This document shows, one piece after another, positions 1 to 9,859 of a DNA stretch of 64,000 nt. This DNA comes from Haloactinomyces albus. GTDB lineage: Bacteria; Actinomycetota; Actinomycetes; Mycobacteriales; Pseudonocardiaceae. The stretch spans positions 3,782,001 through 3,846,000 of the forward strand of contig NZ_JAVDXW010000001.1 in NCBI RefSeq assembly GCF_031458135.1, written 5' to 3'. A program made the translations under genes and the position numbers. Under the pieces are notes generated by a model. That model searched no databases. It was not told the DNA's origin and saw only the letters and a program-made list of their open reading frames with translations. Positions within the stretch are counted from its first letter, which is position 1, and every line of letters begins with the position of its first letter.

Positions 1-98
1 ACCGAATGGTTGCCCACACTGCTTTTCTGCTGGTCACGCGCCGCCTCGCCGAGGGTGTCACGCCCCCGAAACCCCAGCGGCGTTCCGGCAAGGGCTGA
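1..98 (+). CDS. C-terminal tail of an unidentified protein (partial)
   Basis: Frame 3 is open from the window edge to a TGA at 96-98 and encodes about 31 residues ending PPKPQRRSGKG, a basic tail. The piece is too short to identify the family. It would be the end of a gene starting outside the window, convergent with the oxidoreductase at 165. A chance open stretch in GC-rich DNA cannot be excluded. Confidence 0.3.
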   Translation, partial: RMVAHTAFLLVTRRLAEGVTPPKPQRRSGKG

Positions 99-164
99 GA
101 CGGCCGCGAGACCGAGAGCTGACCACCGGGTGCGGCCGGGCGGGCTCGCCGCCCGGCTCCGCTG

Positions 165-1535
165 TCAAGGCTGAATGTTCTGGTTCAGGTGGAACAGGTT
201 GTCCGGGTCGTGGGTTCGTTTGACCTCGACCAGACGTTCGTAATTCTCCCCGTAGTTGGACTTGATCCGATCCTGGTCGTCGCCTGCCATGAAATTGATG
301 TAGCCCCCTTCCCGGGAATGCGGGGCGGTGGCCGCGTAGTAGTCCCGGACCCACGAGATGTTCGCTTCGTTGTCGGCGGGATCGGGCCACATTCCGGCGA
401 TCACGGTCGCGAAGTTCGCGTCCCGGTAGGCGAAGGCCGTGGCCTTCGGTGAGACGCGGTGGCAGGCGCCGTTGATCGGGTAGATGTGCATCGTGGAGTT
501 GAGTGCGGGCACCTTCGGTCCGTACCGCAGGTGGGCCTCGATCACCTCGTCGCTGAGCTCGGTGACGAAGTTGGCCTTCCAGTAGTGCTGCAGCCCCGGC
601 GGTACCAGTGCATCGAAGGCGCTGTTGAGCTGGGGATACGGCATCGGACCGACGTGCTCGGCGACCACCGGTGCCACGTCGCGCAAGGGCTGGACGGCGT
701 GCGGCCCCTCCTCGGGAGGACCCGACCAGCACGCCACGATCGCGACCAGCGGATCACCGTGGCGGTTCTGCGGGATGAACGGCAGCGGCGGTGCGATCTG
801 GAATGCGGGAAATCCGCCGAGTTCCTCGGGCGCATTGGCGATGAAGTCACGGAAGAAGCGCAGAACGGTGTCGGCCTGGTCCAGATCGAAGAAGATCGGG
901 CCACCGTAGATGTCCCGCACCGGTGCCAGCCGGAACTCGAACGAGGTCACCACCCCGAAGTTGCCCCCGCCGCCGCGCAGAGCCCAGAAGAGATCCTCGT
1001 TCTCCCGGTCGTCGGCGCGGAGCAACTGCCCGTCCGCGGTCACGACATCGGCGGAGACCAGATTGTCGCAGGACAGACCGAGGCCGCGAGCCAGATACCC
1101 GATGCCGCCGCCCAGGGTCAGACCACCGACGCCGGTCGTGGAGATGATGCCGCCGGTCGTGGCCAGCCCGAAGGGATGGGTGGCGGCATTGAAATCGCCC
1201 CAAGTGGCTCCTCCCTCGGCGCGTGCCGTCCGGCCACCGGGATCGACGCGCACGCCCCGCATCCCGGACAGGTCGAGAACGACACCGTCGTCGCAGGTCC
1301 CGAATCCGGGAACGCTGTGCCCGCCGCCACGGACGGCGAGGTCGAGCTGGTTCTCGCGCGCGAAGTCGACCGCGGCCATGGCGTCGCCTGCGTTGGCACA
1401 TCGCACGACCGCGCGAGGAAATCGGTCGATCATGGCGTTGTGGACCGTGCGGGCCTCGTCGTAGCCCGGATCGATGGGACTGATGACGGCGCCGCGCACG
1501 CGCTCCCGCAAGTCTTCGATCGTGGTTGTGGTCAT
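165..1535 (-). CDS. FAD-binding oxidoreductase (berberine-bridge-enzyme-like)
   Basis: A 456-residue flavoprotein of the FAD-linked oxidase (PCMH) plus BBE family. The FAD domain spans roughly residues 30-210 and contains RGGGHSVPGF, whose His73 is the expected site of covalent 8-alpha-histidyl FAD. The BBE domain sits at the C-terminus and ends in NLFHLNQNIQP, the usual family ending. Bicovalent members also carry a Cys in a GxCPxVG-like segment; here the equivalent stretch reads GGIISTTG, so the second link is absent and a mono-covalent flavin is inferred. The ATG start precedes TTTTIEDLRERV, a normal family beginning. Family members oxidise sugars, alkaloids or polyketide intermediates; the substrate is not readable. 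No biosynthetic cluster is visible nearby. Confidence 0.88.
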   Translation of the reverse strand: MTTTTIEDLRERVRGAVISPIDPGYDEARTVHNAMIDRFPRAVVRCANAGDAMAAVDFARENQLDLAVRGGGHSVPGFGTCDDGVVLDLSGMRGVRVDPGGRTARAEGGATWGDFNAATHPFGLATTGGIISTTGVGGLTLGGGIGYLARGLGLSCDNLVSADVVTADGQLLRADDRENEDLFWALRGGGGNFGVVTSFEFRLAPVRDIYGGPIFFDLDQADTVLRFFRDFIANAPEELGGFPAFQIAPPLPFIPQNRHGDPLVAIVACWSGPPEEGPHAVQPLRDVAPVVAEHVGPMPYPQLNSAFDALVPPGLQHYWKANFVTELSDEVIEAHLRYGPKVPALNSTMHIYPINGACHRVSPKATAFAYRDANFATVIAGMWPDPADNEANISWVRDYYAATAPHSREGGYINFMAGDDQDRIKSNYGENYERLVEVKRTHDPDNLFHLNQNIQP

Positions 1536-1808
1536 GGCTGTTCGTCCCTGTGGTGGGTTGTCCCTGTGCTGGTCGGGTCTCGCTCGACTCGATGTCGCCG
1601 TACGCGTGATTCCGCGGGCGTTGCCGTCGCGGTGTCACCCGAGCAGAATGCAACCCACTCTTCTCCCCGGTCAGGGACCGATGTTCCACTCCTCGGTGCG
1701 CTGCCGAGTGGTCCATCCCCTTGCGAGCTCCTTGGTGTCGCTCGTCGTCGGGCGGTATCGGCCGATCGCCCCGAAGGACTCGAGGCGATCCCGGCGCTTG
1801 CGAGGCCG

Positions 1809-2600
1809 TTACAGAGGGCCGTTCCCGGAAGACCCGCACATCTTCCACTGGCCGTCTTCGACGACCATGTTGAACGTGGTGTTCATGGACTGGCTCTGGT
1901 TGATGGACTGTCCCATGTATTCCAAGTCGAAAGTCATTTCCCCCTTCATCGTGGCCGTGGCCGTGCTGTCGCCGTGATCGGTCACCTTCCCCAGTCTGAA
2001 ATCGAACTTCATGCTGTCGAGGGCCATCTCGGCGAGTGCGGGGGGCATTCCCTGCTCCGCCGCCATGGTTTCTGCCAGGTTTCCCTGCGAGATCTTCTTG
2101 AAGTCCTCCTGTTTTTGGACTTTCTCGCAGACCACGCTCGGGAGTTTGGAGAATTCTTTGTTCTCGAAGTGGTTGACGAACTCCTGAGCCACGGGGCGGG
2201 GACTGCCGGGGCCACCGGTGAAGACGAGGGCGAGAGTGACGATCAGACCGATGACGACGACACCACCGCCGACGCCGATGCCGATGAAAAGCCCCTTCTT
2301 GCTCTTCTTCGGTGGTTGCCCGCCGAAGCCGGGTTGTTGACCCCATCCCGGCTGGGACTGCCCGTCCCAGCCGGGATGGGGGGAGGTTTGCGGATATTGA
2401 CCGCCCGGCTGCCGGCCCCAGGTGGGTTGCTGTTGCGGTCCGCTCGGTGGGTACTGCTGCCCTCCCGGCTGTTGCCCGTAGCCGCCGTAGCCCGGCTGCT
2501 GGGGTCCGCTCGGTGGGTACTGTCCGCCGGGTTGCTGCCCCCAGCCCGGCTGCTGGCCGTAGGGGTTGCCCTGGCCGGGCTGCTGCGGTGGATAGGTCAC
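1809..2600 (-). CDS. Pro/Gln/Gly-rich single-pass membrane protein, paralogue A
   Basis: A 263-residue protein. I chose the GTG at 2600 because AGGAGG lies just upstream and the next gene has the same TYPPQQPG-like N-terminus. Residues 1-105 are low-complexity repeats of the [16 protein letters not shown] type. A KKSKKG segment precedes one hydrophobic helix (GLFIGIGVGGGVVVIGLIV and on). The remaining 150 residues, containing two Cys, would lie outside the cell. The layout resembles DUF4878/lumazine-binding-like secreted domains anchored by one helix, common in actinomycetes. Function is unknown. The neighbouring gene at 2808-3503 is a diverged duplicate. Confidence 0.75.
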   Translation of the reverse strand: MTYPPQQPGQGNPYGQQPGWGQQPGGQYPPSGPQQPGYGGYGQQPGGQQYPPSGPQQQPTWGRQPGGQYPQTSPHPGWDGQSQPGWGQQPGFGGQPPKKSKKGLFIGIGVGGGVVVIGLIVTLALVFTGGPGSPRPVAQEFVNHFENKEFSKLPSVVCEKVQKQEDFKKISQGNLAETMAAEQGMPPALAEMALDSMKFDFRLGKVTDHGDSTATATMKGEMTFDLEYMGQSINQSQSMNTTFNMVVEDGQWKMCGSSGNGPL

Positions 2601-2807
2601 GAGAGGTTTCCTCCTGATCGTCGTCCATGAGCACAGGCAGGGAGCGGCCTCGCCGCCGTGTTTCCGGAAGTGCTTCACGGATCTGCTGTCTGCTGTTTTC
2701 CGATCGACCGTGCATTTTGCCGTCCGGCCGGTGGATCGGGACGTACTGCTCGCAGCGCGGGTTTCACACCTGCGTCGCGTCCGGATGCACGAGAGCCGAT
2801 CGCCACA

Positions 2808-3503
2808 TCACATCTGATCGAGCTGTGCCTCCAGGCCGAGACCTTCGCAAACCTTCCAGTCACCGTTTTCCCGGATGAGCTCGAGACGGAAGGTGAGCGG
2901 CTTGTTCTCCTCGGGGTGTGTCAGCTTGAGCGTGAAGTCCCGTGTCTCTCCTGCGGAATCGACCCGGACCGCGGACACTCCGATCCTTCTCAACATTTGG
3001 GCGTCGTCCTGATCCAGGCCGTAGGTGAACATGCCGCTGATGAGCTCGTCTCTTTTGTCGAGGGTCTTCCAGCTCTTCTTGCACGTGACCGCTTTGAGGT
3101 CGTCGAGCGGAGGTGGTGACAACGGCTGCCGGAACTGCTGCTGGATGCGGTCGGCGAATGTGCTCGCAGTCGCTTCGGCGCCACGGCCTCCGGCGACCGC
3201 GAAGTAGATTCCGGTGCCGGCACCGGCGAGGAGCACCACGGCACCGATGACTACCCCGATGAGGAGGCCCGCTCTGTTTTTCTTCGGGGGTTGGGCGAAA
3301 CCCCCCGGACCCGGTTGCCCGCCGAATCCCGGTTGTTGACCCCAGCCCGGTTGGGATTGGGGCGCGCTCTGCGGGAACCGGCCGCCCGGTTGTTGCCCGT
3401 AGCCCGGTTGTTGCCCGTAGCCGGGTGGAGGGCCGTATCCGGGTTGGCCCCAGCCGCCCTGACCGGGTTGTTGCGGTCCGGGCTGCTGCGGTGGATGGGT
3501 CAC
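2808..3503 (-). CDS. Pro/Gln/Gly-rich single-pass membrane protein, paralogue B
   Basis: A 231-residue protein with the same plan as its neighbour: a repeat-rich N-terminus (GYGQQPG units), a basic KKNRAG stop, one transmembrane helix and an extracellular domain with two Cys (TCKKSW and KVCEGLG). The GTG at 3503 follows AGGAGGAG at good spacing, and the THPPQQPG start mirrors paralogue A. Both genes read the same way, 207 bp apart. The extracellular domains share the pattern of a short helix region followed by strands ending in W-K-(M/V)-C. Function is unknown; a cell-envelope role is only inferred from topology. Confidence 0.75.
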   Translation of the reverse strand: MTHPPQQPGPQQPGQGGWGQPGYGPPPGYGQQPGYGQQPGGRFPQSAPQSQPGWGQQPGFGGQPGPGGFAQPPKKNRAGLLIGVVIGAVVLLAGAGTGIYFAVAGGRGAEATASTFADRIQQQFRQPLSPPPLDDLKAVTCKKSWKTLDKRDELISGMFTYGLDQDDAQMLRRIGVSAVRVDSAGETRDFTLKLTHPEENKPLTFRLELIRENGDWKVCEGLGLEAQLDQM

Positions 3504-4200
3504 GAGGTCTCCTCCTGAATCGTTGTCCGCATGCGCAGGCGGACCCCGGCTCGTCGCCGTGCTCCTGGGGCCGCTTCCCGTGCCTGCTGCCTGCCCTCGG
3601 CTGCGGATTTTCACTCGATCGTGTATTGGGACGTGCCATCCGCTGAGCAGGTTCCCCACCCGCTCCGCTTCGGCGGCACGGCGGCTCAGTAGATCAGAAA
3701 CCGGTGTCGCGGTGGGCGGAATCGGAGCGATTCGTGCCTGCGGGATCCGGGGCGCCTGCCTGCGGTTGCGGGCGAAGGCGGCCCGAGACGGGTCGCGATC
3801 GGTGTGGCCGCCGCGGGAGAAGTGTGGGCGAGTTCACTTCTTACGGCTCCGTCGGCTTCCGCCGGAAGAGTTCCAGATAATGGGAAAGGGTGAGCTCGGT
3901 GGCCATGAAAAAAAGAACACCCGAATGCCGATGTGTCTACGCGCAGTAAGTGAGATACGGGGCTTTCGGTCTCGTGGAACCGGTGTCGAACTGTGTCGTA
4001 TACCGTATGTGCATATCGAACGGAGCAACGGCGAAACACAACGTGTCCACGTTGTGGTCGACATTGAACTCGGCTCGACGCTTTCCGTAGGTATTTGCGA
4101 ACTTCTGTGGCAGTCTGGTCTGTCCGGTGCACTTACGACGCCGCGATCGTGGGTGCTCGCCGGTACCGTGGTGGTACGAGCACGGGAGGAGGGTGCCGAC
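3504..4200. other. Intergenic region upstream of arc, no convincing gene
   Basis: About 700 bp separate the divergent membrane-protein gene from arc. Open frames here on either strand lack homology features and good ribosome sites. The stretch 3890-4110 is visibly less GC-rich than its surroundings, as expected of a promoter region. AGGAGGGTG at 4187-4195 is the likely ribosome site for arc. No RNA gene or clear terminator was recognised. Confidence 0.5.
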
Positions 4201-5994
4201 ATGCAGCACGACCGTCCCGGTAGCCGGCCTGAAGAGGGCGGGCAACAGAGCGGTGGCAGCAGTGCCGAGCTCAACAGCCAGATTCGGGAGCTCGAAGACG
4301 AGGTGACCTCGCTTCGCAGCAAGCTCAGCGAATCTCCTCAACAGGTCAGGTTGCTGGAAAAGCGGCTGGCCGAGGCATCCGAGAGAGTGAGTCAGCTCAC
4401 TGAACGGAACGCCAAACTCACCGAGACCCTGAAAGAAGCGCGGAGTCAACTGACGGCTCTGCGCGAGGAAGTCGACCGGCTCGCCCAGCCCCCGAGCGGG
4501 TACGGGGTGTTCCTGAGCCGCTACGAAGACGGCACGGTTGATGTATTCACATCCGGCCGAAAGATGCGGGTCGCCGTATCACCGAACGTGGAAACCGAGA
4601 ACCTCCAGCTCGGTCAGACAGTGCGCCTCAACGAGGCGTTGACCGTGGTGGAAGAAGGTTCCTTCGAACGGGTGGGCGAGGTCTGCACGTTCCGAGAGCT
4701 GCTACCGAGCAGTGAACCGGAGCAGCCGGCTCGGGCACTGATCGCAGGCCACTCCGACGAGGAACGCGTGGTCTGGCTGACCGCGCCGATGGTCGACGCC
4801 GGGCTGAAGTCGGGCGACTCCGTGTTGGTCGACAGCAAGGCGGGGTACGCCTACGACACCGTTCCCAAGGCCGAGGTCGAGGATCTCACGCTGGAAGAGG
4901 TTCCCGACGTCGACTACCACAGCATCGGTGGTCTGGGGAGTCAGATCGAGGAGATCCGGGACGCGGTGGAACTGCCGTTCCTGCACTCCGATCTGTACGT
5001 GCAGTACCAGTTGCGGCCGCCCAAGGGTGTGTTGCTCTACGGGCCTCCCGGGTGCGGTAAGACGCTCATCGCCAAGGCGGTGGCCAACTCGTTGGCCAAG
5101 AAGGTCGCCGCGTCCCGGGGTGATGAGGATGGTCAGGCGAAGTCGTACTTCCTGAACATCAAGGGTCCCGAACTGCTCAACAAGTTCGTGGGCGAGACCG
5201 AGCGCCATATCCGGTTGATCTTCCAGCGAGCCAGGGAGAAGGCCTCCGAAGGCACACCGGTGATCGTGTTCTTCGACGAGATGGACTCGATCTTCCGGAC
5301 CCGCGGCAGCGGTGTGTCCTCGGACGTGGAGACGACGATCGTGCCTCAGCTGCTCAGCGAGATCGATGGTGTCGAGGGGTTGGAAAACGTCATCGTCATC
5401 GGTGCCTCCAACCGTGAGGACATGATCGATCCCGCGATCCTGCGACCGGGCAGGCTCGACGTGAAGATCAAGATCGAGCGTCCGGACGCGGAGTCGGCCA
5501 AGGACATCTTCTCGAAGTACCTCACCAAGGATCTGCCGATCAACGAGGAGGACCTGCGGGAGTTCGGCGGCGACCAGGCCACGACCATGGATGCGATGAT
5601 CCAGACCACGGTCGAGCGGATGTACGCCGAGACCGACGAGAACCGGTTCCTGGAGGTCACCTACGCCAACGGAGACAAGGAGATCCTGTACTTCAAGGAC
5701 TTCAACTCCGGTGCGATGATCGAGAACATCGTGGACCGGGCGAAGAAGGCCGCGATCAAGTCGGTGCTCGACACCGGTCAGCCGGGACTGCGGGTGCAGA
5801 ACCTGCATGATGCGATCATCGACGAGTTCTCCGAGAACGAGGACCTGCCCAACACCACCAACCCGGATGACTGGGCACGGATCTCCGGTAAGAAGGGTGA
5901 GCGGATCGTGTACATCCGGACGCTGGTCAGCGGTAAGAACCAGGAGTCCGGCCGAGCGATCGACACGGCCACCAACACCGGTCAGTACCTGTAA
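4201..5994 (+). CDS. arc: Proteasome-associated AAA ATPase ARC/Mpa
   Basis: A 597-residue hexameric ATPase that recognises pupylated proteins, unfolds them and threads them into the 20S proteasome. The N-terminal coiled coil (about residues 20-95), which binds Pup in known homologues, is clear from heptads such as [12 protein letters not shown]. Tandem OB-fold domains follow (about 100-235), then the AAA module with Walker A GPPGCGKT (281-288) and Walker B FFDEMDS with Asp359-Glu360. The C-terminus is GQYL, the conserved tail that docks between proteasome alpha subunits. The ATG at 4201 has a strong ribosome site; the open frame extends upstream but that part has no family match. The dop-pup-prcBA-pafA genes lie downstream. 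Confidence 0.97.
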   Translation: MQHDRPGSRPEEGGQQSGGSSAELNSQIRELEDEVTSLRSKLSESPQQVRLLEKRLAEASERVSQLTERNAKLTETLKEARSQLTALREEVDRLAQPPSGYGVFLSRYEDGTVDVFTSGRKMRVAVSPNVETENLQLGQTVRLNEALTVVEEGSFERVGEVCTFRELLPSSEPEQPARALIAGHSDEERVVWLTAPMVDAGLKSGDSVLVDSKAGYAYDTVPKAEVEDLTLEEVPDVDYHSIGGLGSQIEEIRDAVELPFLHSDLYVQYQLRPPKGVLLYGPPGCGKTLIAKAVANSLAKKVAASRGDEDGQAKSYFLNIKGPELLNKFVGETERHIRLIFQRAREKASEGTPVIVFFDEMDSIFRTRGSGVSSDVETTIVPQLLSEIDGVEGLENVIVIGASNREDMIDPAILRPGRLDVKIKIERPDAESAKDIFSKYLTKDLPINEEDLREFGGDQATTMDAMIQTTVERMYAETDENRFLEVTYANGDKEILYFKDFNSGAMIENIVDRAKKAAIKSVLDTGQPGLRVQNLHDAIIDEFSENEDLPNTTNPDDWARISGKKGERIVYIRTLVSGKNQESGRAIDTATNTGQYL

Positions 5995-6022
5995 CGGTCG
6001 CCGGAAGGTGCTGACAGCACGA

Positions 6023-6097
6023 ACGGCGGGGCGTCATTTCCGGCAGTGCCATCCTCCGGAGACGGCGCCCCGCCGTCATGTCGCCCCGCCGTCATGT
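6023..6097 (+). terminator. Hairpin with overlapping 16-bp tandem repeat after arc
   Basis: Perfect 11-bp arms at 6023-6033 and 6066-6076 are separated by 32 bases. There is no T tract, so termination is inferred from the strong stem just past the arc stop. The right arm begins a 16-bp unit (6066-6081) that is repeated exactly at 6082-6097, so two right arms compete for one left arm. Confidence 0.5.
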
Positions 6098-6137
6098 CGA
6101 CTGTCGGTGACAGCGCCCGGCGGTTACGTTGCCATCG

Positions 6138-7106
6138 ATGGGTGATGCAGCACAGGTGACGCCGGAACGCATCGGGCCGGAACGCATCGGAGTGGGATTG
6201 GCCGCGCTGGGGCGGCCCGCTTATATCAACCTGGGGCGCACCGGCGTACTGCCCGGTGATCGGACCGTGCATGCGATGCGCGAGCGCACGGGCGCGGTTC
6301 TGGACGCCGCCTATGCGCGCGGGGTGCGCTGGGTCGACACGGCTCGTTCCTACGGCAGCGCCGAACAGTTCCTCTCCGAGTGGTTGCAGCAGCGTGGCCA
6401 CGAGGACGTGACCGTGTCCAGCAAATGGGGTTATGCCTACGTGGCCGAGTGGCGGGTCGAAACCGAAGTCCACGAGATCAAGGAACATTCCGTCGACCGC
6501 CTGCGCATGCAGTGGCCCGCATCCCGGGAACTGCTCGGCGAGCATGTGAAGCTGTATCAGGTGCACTCGCTGACCAGCGACAGCCCACTTCTCGACGACG
6601 TCGAGTTGCAGCACGAACTGGCACGGTTGCGCGATTCCGGAGTGCGTCTCGGAGTGTCCACGAGCGGGGCCGCACAGGCCGAGGCGATCGAGTGCGCCCG
6701 GGCACTGCGGGTCGGCGGCGAGCAACTGTTCAGTGCCGTGCAGTCGACCTGGAACACCTTGGAACCGTCGGTGGGTCCCGCGTTGCAGCGGGTCCACGAT
6801 GCCGGTTGGCACGTGCTCGTCAAGGAAACCCTGGCCAATGGTCGTCTCGCGGTGCAGCCCCCGGCCGGGCTGGCCCGGGTCGCACAGCGCCACGGTGTCA
6901 CTCCGGACACGGTCGCACTCGCCCACGTCCTGGCGCAGCCGTGGGCGGACACGGTACTCATCGGCCCTGCAGGCGTCGAACAGCTCGAGAGCAATCTCGA
7001 GGCCTGCTCGGTGCGACTCGACGAGGACGACATCGAGGAGCTCGCGGCACTGGCCGGTGACCCGGCGACGTACTGGGGTGAACGCGCGACTCTGCCCTGG
7101 CACTAG
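6138..7106 (+). CDS. Aldo/keto reductase
   Basis: A 322-residue (beta/alpha)8 NAD(P)H-dependent oxidoreductase. The catalytic tetrad is visible: Asp67 and Tyr72 in WVDTARSYGSAE, Lys96 in SSKWGY and His143 in LYQVHSL. The ATG at 6138 is used; a TTG three codons earlier is also in frame. C-terminal residues resemble the cofactor-binding part (IGPAGVEQLESNLEA). The gene stands between arc and dop, and nothing ties it to proteasome function. The substrate cannot be read from the sequence. Confidence 0.9.
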   Translation: MGDAAQVTPERIGPERIGVGLAALGRPAYINLGRTGVLPGDRTVHAMRERTGAVLDAAYARGVRWVDTARSYGSAEQFLSEWLQQRGHEDVTVSSKWGYAYVAEWRVETEVHEIKEHSVDRLRMQWPASRELLGEHVKLYQVHSLTSDSPLLDDVELQHELARLRDSGVRLGVSTSGAAQAEAIECARALRVGGEQLFSAVQSTWNTLEPSVGPALQRVHDAGWHVLVKETLANGRLAVQPPAGLARVAQRHGVTPDTVALAHVLAQPWADTVLIGPAGVEQLESNLEACSVRLDEDDIEELAALAGDPATYWGERATLPWH

Positions 7107-7157
7107 AAGAACAGCGCTCGGGTTCACCGGGTGGTTGCTTCGGTCCTTCGATCGCTG

Positions 7158-7640
7158 TCACGACGCCAGCCACTCTTCGAAGAACTGACGTCCGTCGGGC
7201 ACGAACGGCCACGACGGGTCGTCGAGCAGAGCGCGCAGTTCGGTGACGGGAATCCACCGGCCGTCGGCGACCTCCTCCGGCTGGTGGATGATCGGGCCGT
7301 CCCAGAAGATCTCGTAGAGGAACGCGTGAAACCGCACGGTATCCCGTCGATGACTGGTGCGGAACAGGAAGCGCGGAGCCGCGTCGATGCCGAGTTCCTC
7401 CGCGAGCTCGCGGTGCGCGGCCGCATCCGGTGCCTCGCCTGCCAGCACGACACCTCCGGCCCAGCAGTCGTGCAGACCGGGATGGACGTCCTTGGTGTCG
7501 GTGCGCCGGTGCACGTACACCGAGTGCCCGTCGAGCGAGCGCACGAGGACCGACGTAGCGGCATGCCAGAGGCCCTCGCGGCGCATTCGTGAGCGTGTGG
7601 CGCTGCCGACCGTGCGGCCGAGCGAGTCGTGGATCGCCAC
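7158..7640 (-). CDS. Nudix hydrolase
   Basis: A 160-residue protein with a perfect Nudix box, GVVLAGE followed by seven residues and RELAEELGI, which binds Mg2+ and hydrolyses a nucleoside diphosphate linked to another group. The N-terminus ([26 protein letters not shown]) is like the YfcD/IPP-isomerase-like subgroup. The GTG at 7640 follows AGGAGGAACGT. Divergent from dop, with a 165-bp shared promoter region. The substrate is not predictable. Confidence 0.88.
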   Translation of the reverse strand: MAIHDSLGRTVGSATRSRMRREGLWHAATSVLVRSLDGHSVYVHRRTDTKDVHPGLHDCWAGGVVLAGEAPDAAAHRELAEELGIDAAPRFLFRTSHRRDTVRFHAFLYEIFWDGPIIHQPEEVADGRWIPVTELRALLDDPSWPFVPDGRQFFEEWLAS

Positions 7641-7805
7641 ACGTTCCTCCTGCACGCTCACACGATGGATTCTCGCACCCGTCTCGTCCACTCGCTGCGT
7701 CTCGCCGGACCGGCGCCGGTCTTGCGGCGTATTTCGACCACGGTGCTCGACCGTGTCGACCCTGCCCCGGCACTGAGGGCGGTCGGAACACGTAGGCTGA
7801 ACGGT

Positions 7806-9305
7806 ATGCGGCGGATCATGGGAACCGAGGTGGAGTACGGGATCGTCGTACCGGGCGATTCGACGGCGAACCCGGTGCTGACCTCCACCCACATCGTGCT
7901 CGCTTATGCGGCGGCTGCGGACATTCCCCGGGCACGTCGTGCCCGATGGGATTACGAGGTCGAATCGCCCCTGCGCGATGCACGCGGCTTCGACCTGGGA
8001 GCATCCTCCAACCAGACCAACGGTTCGGAGGGCGATGACCTCGGGGCAGCCAACGTCATCCTGACCAACGGCGCACGGCTTTATGTCGACCATGCTCATC
8101 CCGAGTACTCGGCGCCCGAGGTGACGAACCCGCGGGATGCCGTGGTCTGGGACAAGGCCGGTGAGCGGGTCATGGAGGAGGCCGCCTTCCGGGCGGCCAG
8201 TGTGCCCGGAACGGCACCGATGCAGCTGTACAAGAACAATGTCGACGGCAAGGGCGCCAGCTACGGCACTCACGAGAACTACCTCTGCGCACGCGACACG
8301 CCGTTCACGGCGGTGATTTCCGGCTTGACGCCGTTCTTCGCCTCACGGCAGGTCGTCTGCGGCTCCGGCCGGGTCGGGATCGGCCAGGCCGGGGAGAAGC
8401 CGGGGTTCCAGCTGTCCCAGCGCTCCGACTACATCGAGGTCGAGGTCGGCCTCGAAACCACGCTCAAGCGCGGCATCATCAACACCCGGGACGAGCCACA
8501 CGCCGATGCCGACAAGTACCGCAGGCTGCACGTCATCGTCGGTGACGCCAATCTGGCCGAGACCTCCACGTACCTGAAGGTGGGGACCACGGCGCTGATA
8601 CTCGACATGATCGAGGCCGGGCAGCGTTTCGATGACCTGAAACTCGCCGACCCGGTACAGGCCGTGCATGCGCTCAGCCATGACCCGACATTGCGGCAGA
8701 CCGTCGAGCTTGCCGACGGTCGTCGTTTCACCGGACTCGACCTGCAGCGTGCCTACCATGAGCGTGCTGCCCGGCATGTCGAGCAGCACGGTGGTGAAGC
8801 GATGGCCCGGGACGTACTCGACACCTGGGGCGAGGTGCTCGATCTGCTCGGCGGTGATCCGATGGACTGCGCGGACCGGTTGGACTGGCCCGCCAAGCTG
8901 CAGTTGCTGGAGAGCTACCGCAGCAGGGACAGCCTGGGCTGGGCCTCACCCCGGTTGCACATGATCGACCTGCAGTACTCCGATGTCCGGATGGGCAAGG
9001 GCCTGTACAACCGGCTGGTCGCACGGGGTTCGATGCGGCGGTTGGTCAGTGAGGAGGAGGTGCGTGCTGCGGTGACCGAGCCGCCGGAGGACACCCGGGC
9101 CTACTTCCGTGGCCGGTGCCTGGAACGCTATCCGTCCGCCGTGGCCGCCGCCTCGTGGGACTCGGTCATCTTCGATCTCGGCCGGGACTCGTTGGTGCGG
9201 ATCCCGACGCTGGAGCCCCTGCGGGGCACGCGGGCCCACGTGGGCGAGCTGCTGGAGTCCGCCACGAGTGCCGAGGAACTGGTCGACTCGCTCACCGGTG
9301 GATGA
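7806..9305 (+). CDS. dop: Pup deamidase/depupylase Dop
   Basis: A 499-residue enzyme of the glutamine-synthetase-like Dop/PafA family. It deamidates the C-terminal Gln of Pup to Glu and also removes Pup from substrates. ATP-site elements include [10 protein letters not shown] near the N-terminus (Glu8 and Glu10 region). Asp95 in [14 protein letters not shown] is the expected catalytic nucleophile or base. The segment [15 protein letters not shown] (about 53-67) corresponds to the Dop-specific loop absent from PafA. The ATG at 7806 matches the family start; the upstream in-frame extension overlaps the divergent Nudix gene and is rejected. pup follows 188 bp downstream. Confidence 0.96.
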   Translation: MRRIMGTEVEYGIVVPGDSTANPVLTSTHIVLAYAAAADIPRARRARWDYEVESPLRDARGFDLGASSNQTNGSEGDDLGAANVILTNGARLYVDHAHPEYSAPEVTNPRDAVVWDKAGERVMEEAAFRAASVPGTAPMQLYKNNVDGKGASYGTHENYLCARDTPFTAVISGLTPFFASRQVVCGSGRVGIGQAGEKPGFQLSQRSDYIEVEVGLETTLKRGIINTRDEPHADADKYRRLHVIVGDANLAETSTYLKVGTTALILDMIEAGQRFDDLKLADPVQAVHALSHDPTLRQTVELADGRRFTGLDLQRAYHERAARHVEQHGGEAMARDVLDTWGEVLDLLGGDPMDCADRLDWPAKLQLLESYRSRDSLGWASPRLHMIDLQYSDVRMGKGLYNRLVARGSMRRLVSEEEVRAAVTEPPEDTRAYFRGRCLERYPSAVAAASWDSVIFDLGRDSLVRIPTLEPLRGTRAHVGELLESATSAEELVDSLTGG

Positions 9306-9493
9306 GCGTGGGCTGCGGCGCGTTCCATCACCTGAAAAGATCACAGAGATATCCGTTCGGATGTGGGCGAATGTAGGATTCGCTAGGTAGTGTTCACGGC
9401 AGGAAGTCCCTCGTCCCGAGGTGCCGGTTTCAGCGATCGGCGGCTGTGGGATGCGAGAGGGGCATCCGCGAGGACAACCACCGGGAGGGCGAG

Positions 9494-9691
9494 ATGTCCC
9501 AGGAAAAGACTCAGCGGCACGGTGACGGCGACGGCGGCGACGACGAAGCCACGGGTGCGGAAGCTGCCGGTCAGGAACGCCGCGAGAAGCTCGGTGAAGA
9601 CGTGGACACCATCCTGGACGAGATCGACGATGTCCTGGAGGAAAACGCCGAGGACTTCGTTCGCGCCTACGTTCAGAAGGGCGGTCAGTAG
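9494..9691 (+). CDS. pup: Prokaryotic ubiquitin-like protein Pup
   Basis: A 65-residue, highly acidic, intrinsically disordered tag. The C-terminal half (ERREKLGEDVDTILDEIDDVLEENAEDFVRAY) forms the helix that binds the ARC coiled coil. It ends VQKGGQ, so Dop must convert the final Gln to Glu before PafA can ligate it. The ATG at 9494 follows GGGAGGGCGAG. TAGGAT at 9374-9379 is a plausible -10 hexamer for pup. prcB, prcA and pafA follow on the same strand. Confidence 0.97.
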   Translation: MSQEKTQRHGDGDGGDDEATGAEAAGQERREKLGEDVDTILDEIDDVLEENAEDFVRAYVQKGGQ

Positions 9692-9859
9692 TCAGTGTGT
9701 GCGGCGCCGGTCGGTCCCTGCGGGCCGACCGGCGCGCGTGTGCCCGGCAGCCGTGTGTGTCCGGCACAGAAATCCCGTCAATCGGTTCTCCGTCACCACT
9801 CACCACCCGAGAAGGTGTTCCCGTGACGGTGCTGCACCAGTTACTTCGAGCAGGAGACG

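Noticed and set aside
459-2630. 723-residue open frame on the plus strand
   Set aside because: It is the GC-rich shadow of the oxidoreductase and the repeat-rich gene on the other strand; composition is Arg/Gly/Val-biased with no domain.
3686-4449. Minus-strand open frames upstream of arc
   Set aside because: No ribosome site or family resemblance; they overlap the arc coding start.
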